Assembly: GCA_015178975.1 (NCBI GenBank)
Contig: WHVD01000091.1
Coordinates: 248,001 to 312,000 of the forward strand
Direction of reading: 5' to 3'
DNA from: Hysterangium stoloniferum
Lineage: Eukaryota; Basidiomycota; Agaricomycetes; Hysterangiales; Hysterangiaceae
DNA length: 64,000 nucleotides
Within the stretch, counting starts at the first letter, position 1. Every line of letters starts with the position of its first letter. Below the pieces are notes generated by a model. That model did no database searches and was not told where the DNA came from. It saw nothing but the letters and a program-made list of their open reading frames with translations. This document shows positions 42,276-55,100 of the stretch, in pieces. Made by a program: the position numbers and the translations under genes.

Positions 42276-43832
42276 ATGGATTCTGAATCCGAAGAGCAAC
42301 AACCAAGCGGCGACGTCCTCCCGGGGGAGCCTTTCATCTCGGATGCCGATACCCTTGAACAGCTTCTTGTTCGTGCAGAGTATATTCGAGTTTTCGATGC
42401 AGTCAAAGTGATACATGAGAAGTCTCACAACACGCGCCTTGCAGTGGTTACTGGACAACCAGGAATTGGTGCGATAGGCTGACCTTGTCTGTAGGTTCAG
42501 TTCGTCTTGTTAATCTTTGTCTAGGCAAATCTTCCTGGATTAGCTACGCATTACGCTACTGTCTTGGACAGAAGTGGCCCATTGTCTGGTACCGATATGG
42601 GAACTGTTTTTTCTTTTCCAGGTCGGGTGTGGTCATCATCGATCCCCTCGTTCACCAGAGCGGTGGGAAACACACGTGGTGCTTTGTGGATTCGATGGAC
42701 GCCTCTGAAACGCTTCCCCATCACATCTGCTTTCCGGGCATACAACTTTTTCCGGTTTATGTTACCTCTCCAAAAGAGTCACGCTGGCGCAAACTGGTCC
42801 AGTCAAGAAGAATTCCCCAGCTGATTGTGATGAATCCGTGGACCTTGGATGAGTTAAAAACAGCGTAAGTGGTGGATTTTAACTTTGATGCGTCATGTAA
42901 AAACCTGTTTCAGGGCGCGATTTTACCCCGATCGAATTCTTGAAGATATTCGTGAACGGTATCATAACGCGGGCCCGAGTGCACGGGTCTGCTTGACATT
43001 TGACTCCCAAGCTATCAAAGACTTTTACACTTCTCGAGATCAACAGATCAAGAACACCGCAACAGCAGAATCGCTTGGGAAGTTCATAGATGAAAGCGAT
43101 TCTTTACTCATGGACCAATTTTCTCACAAAATTTGTGTTATGCGTCGTTTTGATCACAACATAATGAACTCGTACACTGTCAATCCTGTTACAGACTTTG
43201 TACGCCGACAACTTCTTCTTCAGATTGGGAAAATCGAACCAAATGATATCCTCAAAATGTTGCGACATCTTACTCGGGTGCCTAATGGCGGAATGGCAGG
43301 CCTTCTCTTCGAAGCCCACTTCCAAAGAACCTTCGCCAAAGGCATCAACATTGATGCCAAACCTATGTTTCGCGGTCACTCAAAGAACTCTCGTTGGCAT
43401 TCTACATTTCACAGTTCCTCCAGCTTTCAGGAGGCCCGCCGCAATGCGTCACTTGACACATCCTCCGATTTCTCTCTTTGTGTCACTCCAGCGGGTACCA
43501 TTGAATACGATCATGCGGAGCAGCTTACGATCAAGGAGGCTTCGTACTATATCCCACGTGCCGCTAATGAAGCAGCGATCGATTCGTTCATCCTTCACGA
43601 TGGCTATCTGTATCTATTCCAGTTTACCACCGGCTCAACACATGGCATTAAACCGAGTCTCCAGAATGTTCTCGATAGATTTGCAGGACTCCCAGACTGG
43701 AAACATTGGCGCTTTATCTTCATCGTCCCTGACGATCTCAAGTCGTTTAGCTGCCCGCACTCTAACAAGGGCTTTCTATTAGATGACATCCCGTTCACAG
43801 CGCAAGTTAGTGTGGGTCAAAAACAATTTTAA
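42276..43832 (+). CDS. Crinkler-RHS-type (CR) protein: P-loop NTPase plus REase-like domain
   Basis: Model: exons 42276-42468, 42525-42864 and 42914-43832, introns of 56 and 49 nt with GT-AG ends, all in phase, 483 codons. An acidic N-terminus is followed by a P-loop at about residues 60-67 (GxxxxGKS pattern, interrupted by intron 1). Next come the family-typical FVDSMDASETLPHH, VTSPKESRW and IVMNPWTLDEL stretches of the CR NTPase. The C-terminal third has the restriction-endonuclease-like signature (NEAAIDSFIL ... YLYLFQFTTGSTHGIK, about residues 395-425). CR proteins are described as candidate effectors or intragenomic conflict proteins, abundant and variable in fungi and oomycetes. Biochemical role here is inferred. 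An earlier ATG at 42168 is in frame, but 42276 gives the usual acidic start. The last 518 bp lie in the palindrome's right arm. Confidence 0.85.
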
Positions 43833-46067
43833 ATTACAACGGTTCCACCAATCTCATCCGATTCCCGAATGTGACATGCTCTGTGGACACTTGCATTTTC
43901 TACTAGTTCATTTGAGAAGTTTATGTGTTCCGAGTTTTCAATTTTCTTTGTTCATGAGCAACCTATAATCATATTCAGAAGACAAGAATACCTGTAGTAG
44001 AATTCATCAAATTATATGTCTACCTGTGTCAATATATGTTATTTTTGTACCTTTCTTTAGGGAAGGTGGACAGCCAACTGTGGGTGACAATATTATATAT
44101 ATATTAATATATTCATAACATCTGATTGGATAGCCGGGTGACCTTGACAACGCGAGGTCACCAGCGTCCACCAGAGCGCCGCTGGGTGGACCACCACCTT
44201 ATCACTCGCCACAAACAGTTGTCTCCGAAGTTCGAACTTTGTCAGCTAGTGTAGAGGGTGGCTAGGGGAAACGGGATAGTAACGGTTTCGAGCCGACGAG
44301 AGCTCTCATCAGGGGGATACCGCTACCCTGACTGTTTCGCCCATCCAGAATTACTGATTAGGAGTCTACTACTGAGCCTGGTCCAAAGGGAGTGATAAGA
44401 TAGTCGATTCGTGCCGACCTACGTGTGCATCGAACTCTGAGAATCTTGGTGACCCAGTGGTGGGTAGTATACGGTTGGGAGCGAGTACCGAGGCCAGCAG
44501 GTTTCCCTGCTGGATCGGATTTGTCAATGTCCATACAGCAAGATGATGGTGGACATCTCTTCAAATGGACTCCTCACTCTTGATATCTTTAAGCATCCTC
44601 CCGTCACCATTAAAACCCCCTGCCATTTGTCACAGCCTTCACTGCTACTTCCCTGCCATGTTATCCAAGGAAATAGTGCCAATGTTTTGTTGTACATTAC
44701 CCTTTGGCCATAACAACATTGCAGGAAAGTGATAGCAATAACAATTAATGATAGGATTGATGGCCAGAACTTTGAGTACTTTGAGAGAGGCACAAATGCA
44801 AACAAGCCACACAGCGATATGGCCGGGTATATTTTTCTTCATTTTTCTTCTCCACATTTTTTCTTTTCCTCTTCTTAGGTGAAGGGGGAGGGCAGAGTTG
44901 AGTGGCTGTCTGCAGGTGGAGTGCATATCTTAGGTCCAGCAGCAGAGGTGTGTTTGGTCTGGTGTGCATACTATTGTGATCCACTGTGGTCTGCATTGAC
45001 ATCAAACATGCCAGTGCCACCACTGTCTGGCTGTCTTTGTCTTTGCCTTTGGCACCATCATCCTCACCATTCTTGCCTTTCCATTGCCATTTGCCTGTGT
45101 CTGCTTCCACACAACCATCAATATTGTGACACTTTCTTTTTGGAAAATGAGATGGGTTGGGGATAAGAGTGGAAGTGGAAGATGAGGCAGGATGCTCTGA
45201 AGGTTGTATTGATGGCTTTGGTTGTGCACACAAGGAGAATGTCAATGTTGGCTGCATGAACATTCTGCCCCTGGGAAGCATCATGCTAAACAGGGATTTA
45301 CTGTCAGGCAGAGGTTTCATGGGCAGAGATGTCAGTCTTTCTAATGGACTCAGTTCATGACCATAGTTTCTCCTGGTGACAAAGAAATTTCACACACAAT
45401 GTGTGATGTGATCACTGGGATCATCGCATATTGGGTGAGTGCCTTCTATTGTCCTCTGTGCCATTGCATTGCCTTTATCAACTTTTGTTTCTCATATGGT
45501 CACACAGGTAGAGCATAGCAACAAAGATATTGGAGATGATGACTGGTTCCATGTGGTATGTTGAGAAAACACTAATCTATGACTTTGATATTGGACAGCC
45601 TGTGGTCCTATCTGGACATTAGTGTACTTGAGTGAAAGTGGATCTCAACAAGAGACAGGACAGAAGGTTGGCATTGCACATGGTCATGTCATTACACAGT
45701 TACTTCGCTGTCCATTCACCCTCATTTATTGGACCTTGACATTCAATATTCACTCTTTAGCTCAAAATACTTGACTATGAATGTGGATAGGGATTGAAAG
45801 AGAGCAAATGGTGTAATACTCCTTAGCCCATGGGGCTGATGAGTGGACAATATTCACCACAAGAAGTGAAGTAGCATGAAAACCTGGAATCTACAATGAA
45901 CACACCTCACATCAACAGGCAAGAAGAAATGGTAACAAAAACTAAGTGGTTGTAACAATTAATTGTTTTATTTCCACTGGATAAGAATTTAATCCAAAGC
46001 CTCCCTGAGTCTAATGTTGTAGTTTGTTAAGTGCTGTGTTGGAACTTATTCCAGAACTATCAGATAG

Positions 46068-46544
46068 TGTGAGGAGTATGCTTTTACCACAATTTCATGG
46101 TGGTAAAGCACTCCTTTTATTTCATTTATATTTTACACATTTTATTTATATTTTTCTATCTTTTATATTCTTTGAATATTGCATATTTCTTTAGTTTGAA
46201 GCATTGTGTATACTTGTGGGTGCACTCGGCACCAAATAGAACTCAGACACACTTTAACCCAAGAACCACCACTCGTGAGACACAAACTAGGTCTACTACG
46301 AGCAGTGATCAGGGTAACGTGTCAGCTACCACATAGGTAGCATTATGTGAACTACTGAATACTTCTGGCCTCGAACTACATATAACAGTCGAGGCCTCCA
46401 CTCGAACCATTGCACTCGTTGACTCCTTCGTCATCTCATGCTCTTTCTCTCACTTCCTCTTATATTGCACCGAATAGGTCAATATCCTTCTTTCTACTCA
46501 TTTCTTCGTATATAGAACGGTCAGAACTTCCACCACTCTTCACA
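46068..46544 (+). repeat. LTR-F solo LTR, right arm only
   Basis: 477 bp, TGTGAGGAGTATGC to CTCTTCACA, flanked by perfect GATAG (46063-46067 and 46545-46549). The left arm has the empty site with a single GATAG, so it inserted after the duplication. Confidence 0.94.
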
Positions 46545-46975
46545 GATAGGGCCAGGACATCAGCTTCAGCATATGTGCTGTGCCTCTACGCAAATGCTTG
46601 GAAGTCTTTAATTTCAAAGATGGAACTTATGCTGGAAGATATGGATATTCAGAATTCCAAAGAGCTCCAAATATCAAGCATACAGAAAGCTGGAAGAGGG
46701 AATAAGAAACTAAGTCGATATCAGATTTAAAGTAAAGTGCAAATTCACGGAAACTAATATAAGTCTTCTCATTATTGTATTACAAACTAAGACCACAATA
46801 AGACTGAAATGGAAATATTTTGAAATGGGAATACAATAAGATGGATAAGAGAGACAATACTCTGAAATGGAATATAATAAGACAAATGAGTGAATACTTG
46901 TCAACAGACAAATTACCAAATACGGAACAAAGGAAAGAGTATGGAAGATATGGGAACTATGATGTTCCATAGTTA

Positions 46976-47091
46976 GAAGTTGGGATTGGATACTCGGAAG
47001 TTGGGATTGGATAGTCAGAAGTTGGGATTGGATAGTCAGAAGTTGGGATTGGATAGTCAGAAGTCAGGATTGGATAGTCAGAAGTTGGGGA
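46976..47091 (+). repeat. 21-bp minisatellite expanded in the right arm
   Basis: About 5.5 copies of GAAGTTGGGATTGGATAGTC plus A. The left arm (38605-38645) has one unit and a partial. Confidence 0.9.
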
Positions 47092-47362
47092 TCGGATATT
47101 GAAATATCTGGGAATGGGTTGTAACATAGTTCTGACTTGGAAATGCATTGCCAATCGCTTCATTTGGAAGTCATTCATTAAGGAATGAACTTCTTTATTA
47201 ATCTCTGAATGGTCTCTTTACTGATACTGTTGAAGTAATAGCATTACCTTTGTATATAAGGGATGGAGACCGATCCCATAGCCTCTCAGTGAAGCTTTAT
47301 CACTCACTGAGAGTTATTCTTAGAACTGCACAAATAATCTCAATAGGTTATGGGCCCCACAC

Positions 47363-48005
47363 TGTAAAGGGTATGCATATATGCATAATTGGACTAAGGA
47401 ATAATAGTTGGATTATAGTACTTTATTATTTATCTTTTATTTTCTTTCTTTACATTCTTTCTATATTTCGAGCATACCCTTATTTTGTAGTTCGAAGCTT
47501 TGTGTATACGTATGGGCACTCTTGGCGCCAAAACTACAGACACTTTTACCCAGCAGACACCACCTCGTAAACGACCCAGACGTCGAATAGTGAGAGGTGT
47601 CAAGGGTAACGTCTCAACTACCTATAAAGGTAGTATTCTCTCGCATACTAACGTACTTTGGACTCGAACTGCGAAGGTCGAGTTCCACTCTAAGGTCTTT
47701 GCGCTAGTCGACATTATAGTCGACTCGCGCTACTATCTCTTTACTCTAGATATTCAGCTTCGCGTTGATTATCTATTTTACATCTAGCTACGAGTTGTAC
47801 CGTGAAGGTCAACTCTCTCATTCTTTCATTCAAGCCGTCAAGAGCAACTGTACAGTTGCTCTTGTGATGCATAGTGTGTCTTCTTACTAGTATTGCTTGT
47901 CTAGTAATCTACGGTATTGTACTGTACGGTCAATACCTGCTAATAGTAGTTGAATAAACACTATTCTTCGTATATCGAACGGTCAGAATCTATCGACTCT
48001 TCACA
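47363..48005 (+). repeat. LTR-H solo LTR, right arm only
   Basis: 643 bp, TGTAAAGGGTATGCATAT to CGACTCTTCACA, related to LTR-F and LTR-G at its 3' end. Flanked by CACAC and CACAG (one mismatch). The left arm shows the uninterrupted site. Confidence 0.88.
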
Positions 48006-48158
48006 CACAGAATCTAGTATCAAGAGCTTCATTGTCCCAAAACTTGACTGAGATGGATCAAACTGGGTTACCTGGAAGAACCAGACACTGATGGTATTCA
48101 GTACTGGCAAAAGTCTAAAATGCCATCTTGAGGGAACTTGTAATGGATTCAGCTATTT

Positions 48159-48898
48159 TGTTATGACCATGTCGCAACCTGACAGTCCCCAAGTTATCAC
48201 CACCTATTGACGATTCAAGTTATCGCTCAAGACACCACATTGGAAACTGTCGGTCTGCTGATGCTGATGTATACCTTCATGGTGATCAAACTCTGTTTAC
48301 GCCCCTGTCAAAATATACTCGTACTATCTGATTAAACTCTGATATGTCCCCTTTTATTATGATGATCCGTTCTACTCTATGTTTCACATATGTCTATATA
48401 TACCTGTAACCCTCAGACTATTTCCTTTTCTCATAATCCCACTCTCGGGTATCTCACAACCTCCAAACTAATCGTAACTGTCCTGTTCCTAGTCAAGCTT
48501 ATTTGTCAATACTGCTTTCCACTCTTCTCCTAGTTAGTGTTTTTTAGATGCCTGATACTTGTATATGAACCCGCTGTAGTTGTAGTTACTAGGCAATCAG
48601 AATGTCGACTCAGAATACCCTCTTATAGCTCTAGAAGTCTCATACTAAGTAGTCCGCTATCCACCTTTGTGTGCACTCGCCCACTCTCAGTCCTCTGCCT
48701 CTTGGCCTGACACTCGACTTATCCTTTGGTTCTGATTGGTGATTCGCCGAAAGGTACTTGTTAGGACTAGTCTTCACCCACCCCAAATTTAAGGACACCT
48801 GATGGATATTTGTGAGGGCACAGCACATAAGCTGAAGCCAAGTCCCTCTGATCGGTCCCCATCGGCCAACTGACATCCGTCAGTTTCTGTTCTTAACA
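48159..48898 (+). repeat. LTR-A in the right arm
   Basis: 740 bp, TGTTATGACC to TTCTTAACA; inverted counterpart of 37446-38185. No matching target duplication (TATTT and ATTAC). Confidence 0.88.
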
Positions 48899-49162
48899 AT
48901 TACACCGCTCACGCTAGTCGGAGCCCACGGGCTCCGGCACATCTATCTCTCTTACCTATCTCGACTCATGACCTATCGACCACAACCTCCGACCTACGAC
49001 CCCTTGACCCACAAACTCTGCCCGGACTCCCCGGGATTCCCGTCTGCCTGTCTGAAATTGGACAACATGATCTCACAAGGGTGCAGCCTATAAGCTGAAG
49101 CCAAGTCCTACTGGATATTACCCGGGTTTCTCCAAGAGACCCACCATGTACATACCCTAACA
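48899..49162 (+). repeat. LTR-B 3' fragment
   Basis: Corresponds to the last ~265 bp of LTR-B, ending CCCTAACA at 49162. It extends beyond the palindrome, whose left arm was cut by LTR-G. Confidence 0.8.
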
Positions 49163-50386
49163 AGAATAGAAACAACAATCAAGGCAATGCAGCACAGAAT
49201 AGAGGAATTTCACTGTAAGAATAATATTTGAGCAAAGAAAAGTAAGGTTAATTAGAGGGACAGGACTCACCTTCAATACTCCACTTATACTCACAGAGAG
49301 CAGTCAACAAAGCAGTGGAGAGTCCCAGGGAAAAGGAGTTCACACAAATGGGTCTAAAATAGCCCAAAAATGCGAAAAATAATGCATCAATAAATTAAAA
49401 CAGCATCAGAAACCCCAAAACATACCTGAGATTATGGATCAGGCTTCAGATTGTGTGTTCCAATGAGATGAACACCTGGGAAAGAGTAATTTGACTGCAA
49501 ATAAATTATTTAATCATTAAAAAAAGTGAAAATTAAATAATAATAGATAGAAGCTCACCACACCTTTTATATTGCCTGAGGAGTTGAGGAAAGCTTCAGA
49601 GATAATAACTGTTCAATATGGGGTCCAGGGCCAGTGGATGACCAGACTCTAACTGCAGAATAATATATTTAATTATTAAAAAAGCAAGATTTAATAGAAT
49701 TAAATAGAGGCCTCAACACACCTTGGTATGGGCCTAAATCCATTGAGAAATAGTCCAAAGAGCAACCTCTCACAATTTAAGGAGCACCAAGCTGGGGGAG
49801 GGAGAGGGGAAAGGAGAAAGTGTGGCAGCCTCAAGGCTTTGCAGTGGGCTTCCGGGCTTCCCATGGCTATGGTGCAGAATGTTCCCATGCATCACAAAAT
49901 AGTTCAGGTGTGTCAAAAAAGTCACGAAAAAGCTCCCACGTGTGTCACATGGCATCACACAATGCTCCCATGGCCCCAAAAATACTCCTGTGAGGGCAAA
50001 AATGCTCCCACACTGACTAATAACTCCCTTCGGGTGCTAACACACCTTCAGCTTAGTCACACAGTCAGGTTTGGGTGCTGTGCACCCTCACAAATTGGGA
50101 AAAAACTCGGGCACTCTGCGCCCTTACAAATAGGGCCTGCAGTGCCTAAAAATGCCCACCACCCACCAAGCAACTTTACTATATATTGATGACAAGCTTA
50201 GGAATCCTTGCTACGCTGTGGGCTCCAGCTTGTTCCCCCCAAACCCCCCCACGTCAACAACTCTTAAGTATTTATCACAATCAAAATGACGTACCCCACC
50301 ACTTTGCTATGCAAACCCCCCCACATCCACAACTCTTAACTATCTACTCATTGTCAGGAAAAAAACAATCAAAATATATCAAATTC
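49163..50386 (-). repeat. Helitron-flanking repeat, copy 1, with intron-like units
   Basis: Homologous, in the same orientation, to 56300-57700 on the other side of the Helitron gene. On the minus strand it contains units with a GTATGT-like start and a CTATTTTAG end of about 72 nt, resembling duplicated introns. 50240-50386 has two G-run/TTAAGAGTTGT blocks near the Helitron's expected 3' end. No coding frame supported. Confidence 0.5.
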
Positions 50387-51560
50387 TCAATCTAATAATA
50401 CATCTTTGTACACTATATTTGCAGTTTTCTTTGACTCCTTCTCTAATAATATTTTAACCCTATTCCAACTTCTTCCCCTTGAAAGTCCTACATACAATTG
50501 CCCATGTCCAAATACAGCCATTCTCAAATCTAATCCTACTAATTTCAAAGATTGTCCCTGTGACTTGTTAATTGTCATTGCAAATGCCAGTCATACTGGA
50601 AACTGAACCCGATGAAGTTTAAAAGGGAGTTCATCATCATTTGTAATGATTTTAATCCTTGAAATAAATGCCTCTTCCCCAGCACATGGTCCAGTTAAGA
50701 TCCGCACCAAAAGCAAATGATTTTCCATTTTGAGTAGTCGCAATTTTGTATCATTGAAAAGTCCCATCTGTGGATCTATGTTCCATAGTAGCATTAAAGG
50801 TACTCCTGGCTTCATCTCAAGTCAACTTGGTGAAATTCCACCAAAGTTGAGACTATTTAAATATTCCACAGGATAAACTTTTGCCTCCATGTCACCCTCT
50901 GCAGTGTCAGCACTGTGGTAGACACGACTCACTCCAGGGAATCTATTCAGAAGTTCTGAATTAATTTCTTCCACATCTGAATTCCTAGGACACAGAATAG
51001 CACAGTCTAAGGGTCTCCATCTTGCCAATCTCTTTGGTCTCCATCCACATAGATGTCTGCATATATCTCAGCAATTAGATCAGACATTTCTGGACCACAG
51101 ATCATATGAGGAGGGATATCCATTGTATGATCCAAAGGCAAATCCTTTCCATGGCCTACATCTAAGAGCCACTGAGCAAACTGATCACTGTGTGGATGAT
51201 GCTGATCAACCCGCATATTCTTTTTCAAGAAAAGTACCTTGACATGGTTCCAGAGTTGAGATTTTTGAATACATTCACCAATAATCTGTCCTTTAGAGGC
51301 ACGTTGTACAATAGGCAAAGTCTGCTGGAAGTCACCTCCCCAGGCAACAGGAATGCCTCCAAAGGGAAGAGCATCTTTGTCTAATACATCCCTTAGAGTT
51401 CTGTCGACTGCCTCACATATGAAACATGACTGCATTGGAACTTCATCCCAGATGATGAGGTGTACTTGCTTCATGAGCTCTGCCTTTTCTGAGCCCTTTT
51501 TGATGTGACATGAGGAGTCCTTCTCACAGGGAACAGGAATTGAAAACATGCTATGAGAGG
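50387..51560 (-). pseudogene. Helitron helicase, C-terminal part
   Basis: Continues the Pif1-like helicase after the LTR-I: SHSMFSIPV, VHLIIWDEVPMQ (Walker B), GGDFQQTLPIV, and at the end [19 protein letters not shown] then [10 protein letters not shown], the last helicase motifs. Ends at the stop at 50387. Internal stops and frameshifts around 51030, 50820 and 50590 break it. Confidence 0.9.
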
Positions 51561-51565
51561 TGCGA

Positions 51566-52128
51566 TGTTACGACCCGTTCCCGGATGTTTCAATATCCGA
51601 CTTCCGATCTCCCACTTTCAATATCCGGTATCCGACTACGGAACATCATAGTTACCATATCATCCGTGCTCTTCGTTTGTTCCGCATTTGGTAATTTGTC
51701 TGTTGACAAGTATTCACTCGTTTGTTGTTGTATTCCCGTCTCGGAATATTGTCTTCCTAATATGTCTTATTGTATTTCTGTTTTAAGAACACTTCCGTTT
51801 CCGTCTTATTATGGTCTCAGTTTGTAGTACAATAACGAGTAGACTTATATTAGTTTCCACGAATTTGTACTTTACTTTAGATCTGATATCGACTTAGTTT
51901 CTTATTCCTCCTCCCATCTTTCTGTACGCTCGATATTCGGAACTCTTCGGAACTCTGAATATCCATATCTTCCGTCGTTAGTTCACTTCCGAAATTAAGG
52001 ACATTGAGCGTTTGCGTAGAGGCGCAGCACATAAGCTGAAGCTGACGTCCTGACCCTATCTACGAGTTTCCGACTTCCCGGTGACTTCCCGATAGTTCCG
52101 GAATAAGTTCCCGACACGGCACTTAACA
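51566..52128 (+). repeat. LTR-I solo LTR inside the Helitron helicase
   Basis: 563 bp, TGTTACGACCCGTTCCCGG to GCACTTAACA, with perfect TGCGA duplications (51561-51565 and 52129-52133). On the minus strand the helicase frame is continuous if the LTR and one TGCGA are ignored, so the LTR entered an otherwise readable gene. Confidence 0.95.
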
Positions 52129-52133
52129 TGCGA

Positions 52134-55100
52134 CCACCTTTGAGAATCATTGATGCAATTCCAGATGAGGCGACACAAAGGCCTTTGGCATGACATGCAT
52201 GTGCAAGAGTATTCCATACAAAGGACTTGCCAGTTCCACCTGGGCCATTGACAAAGAACATTTTGCCCTCCTGCTGCTCATCAACTGCCTTGATGATAGT
52301 GTCAAAAGGAACTTGTTGTTCAGGATTGAACTTTTCAAGATTGGCCTGGGCACTGGCATGTTCATGATCAAGATTATAATTCTTCTGCTCCCTAATGAGA
52401 CAATTGCCAATGAACTGATCCCAATTCTCAGTGATTTGTGGAATGGTTGGATAGAGTGAAAGAGACTTTCCAGAATAGCGGAGGATTTTATCAATCTGAT
52501 AGAGACCAAAGTCATAAATTGTGTCAGGTGCTGCATTGTCAATGTTATATGTAACCCTCAGGATCCAGTCCAAATCATCACAGATAAATTCTTTGAATTC
52601 ATTCCAGAGTTCTTGGGGTTGTGCAGGGGAGGACATGGTCAAAATTATGACAAACAACCTGCGAAGTTGAAGGCCAGGCTGTATGTGACTGGCTTCTCTA
52701 AGGCACATGTTCCACTGGCAGTCATCTTCAAGCAAACCACGTGCAACACAGGCTTGTTGAAATGTGGGATAAATCTCACCCTGAAAAGTCCTTAGATTTT
52801 CAAATGAGGTAGCACCTTGGATGACAGTGAGCAAAGTATGGAGGTGGAATCTTTCACCACTGGCAGCATTGACAAAATGGATGCGTCCTATGGAAAAACC
52901 ACTTTGACGTGGCTTCCATAATTTAGTCCTAGCTACAAATGTAAAATACTCAGGAAAATCCATATACAATGTGTCCCTGGCACAGCGACCATTGTAGCCA
53001 ATGAGATCCTTGGCATTAGCTTCAAAATAAGCCATTACAGTTGTGCCAGCATGCTCTGCCCTTTGTAAAGCCTCAGCAGGACCTTGATCAGCATCGAAAA
53101 TGACAGTGTTTTCCCCAGGGAGGTGGACACAAAGTGCCATTACTGCAGGAACCTGGGTGTGGAGTTCATTGTGCATTAATTGCCAGACAGACTTATGTGC
53201 ACTAACATATTGTGCATCAAGATACTGTTTAATCTCATCTGGTGTCTTTCCAACCTCCATAGTTGTGCGATCAGGACCCTTGTAGCAGTATTTATGCATG
53301 TACTTCATTGATCTATTGGTAAAGACCAACTTGACATTGATATGGCACTCAAAGGTGAGAAGCAAAATAGGAGAGTAAGGAACAACATATCTGTTGTCAT
53401 ATGTGAACTTGGGAGTTTGATAAACCCTTCCATTGTTGGGACGAAGGTAGAATGGATAGCCTTCCTGATTGACAATGGTGGCTTCACACCAATCCTTTGG
53501 GAAGAATTTACCACATGTACCATTGGCCATACAGGCAGCATTTGGATGATGAAGACCGCAGGGGCCATGGGTCATGAGTTGACCTACTAAATTAAATAGT
53601 CTGGGATGTGTTTCAGGATCTGGAAAACAGGCAGAAATAATTGAATCGACATCTGCAGGTGTCCTTGCCTTATCCTGCTCCTCAAACCATATAAGACAGT
53701 GCATGTGTGGAAGACCCCGCTTTTGGAATTCAATGACATGGATATGTGCTACCGTTTTATCAAAGATATGGCCCTCTGTAATCATTTTCAGCATTTTAGC
53801 CTTTTTGATAGCAAAAACACGTGAGACCAAATCAGGGCGATCAGCAGGGGTCTAACCAGGAAGCAATTCACAGGTGACCTCCTCCCAATTGGGATTAGCA
53901 GTCATGGTGATGAAGCAGCTGGCATTGCCATACTTGCATGCAATTGCAAAAGAATTTTGCAGACTTTGCCTCATATCCCTTGAACTGCCAGTAAATGAAG
54001 AAGGGAGTATGACCCTCTGACCAATACTATTGGGATTGATATCATCATTTGAAAGAGCATCAATGACCTGGTTGTAGAGTTCTGCACGTATCCTTGGTTG
54101 ATTTTCACTCAGAAACTTCAATCTGCTCTGTTCTGTGACTGCCCAGGCATCGACAATATACTGCTGGAATAGCTTTTGTGCATAAAAAATGGTTTTGGCT
54201 TCATTTGCTCTACGAAATAGGTGATAGGCATAATATTCACATTGGGTCACCTTACGACTTTTGTCTTCCTCTTCAGCCTGTTCATGCTGCTGTGCAGCCT
54301 GGGGCTGCCAATTGTTATTTGCATAGGGAATGTCCCATGACCAACCATGCTCACCCCTGGGAAAGAGCATGACATAATGAAGGGGTGTACAAATGGCCTG
54401 TCCTTCATGCAATCGATGGAAGGGCCCCCCCCTTCTCTGAACAATAATATCCCTTGGATCACCCCAATCTGTATCACTATCTCCAGGCACAATGACTGCA
54501 AGTTCATCACCAGTTGGAAGGTTGTACCGTCAGGGATCAGTAAAAGCCTTGTAGCTCAGTCTAACATGTAATCTTGGAGTCTCTGCTTGTGTTCTCAATC
54601 ACTCATGTGCCTGGCGATTGAGTGCCATAAAAGGATTATATTGCTCCATCATGTCCTGCAAGTCAGAAAAGGTTTGATTGTTTAGATTTTGATTTGCCCT
54701 GTGATTCTGCCTTATCTGCAATGCATTCCCCAGTGCATCCTCACGTGCCAGTGCAGGATCATGGATGTAAAGCTGAGCATAACTGGGTGATACATCTCCC
54801 CCATATGGGATTAAGGAACCATGCTCATGATACAATCCACCATGTATTTTAAAGGCATATGGGCCTTGACCACCTCGCAAGACAGACTCATCCAATTTGA
54901 CACCAAGTGATATAAATGCAAATGCATTATTATATGCACAAATATTTTTGCAAAATTCCTTGGCATTGTCTGTATTATCCTCAAGAAGAGACTTTAAGGT
55001 ATGAGGGATTGGTTCAAGTATTGGAAGGATGATCTTTCCTTGCTTGCAACACTTGCCAAACTTTGGTGTTGTCCGAGAGCTAGCTGACAGATGCTCATCC

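Larger units (their letters stand above)
46025..47126 (-). repeat. LTR-I in the right arm, interrupted
   Basis: Same insertion as 38570-39100, flanked by TAGTT (46020-46024 and 47127-47131). It contains a nested LTR-F and an expanded minisatellite. Confidence 0.9.
43315..49004. repeat. Right arm of the giant inverted repeat
   Basis: Reverse complement of 37340-41809 once an LTR-F (46068-46544), an LTR-H (47363-48005) and four extra 21-bp units (46976-47091) are set aside. The inner boundary is at CCCACTTCC (43315). Confidence 0.95.
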
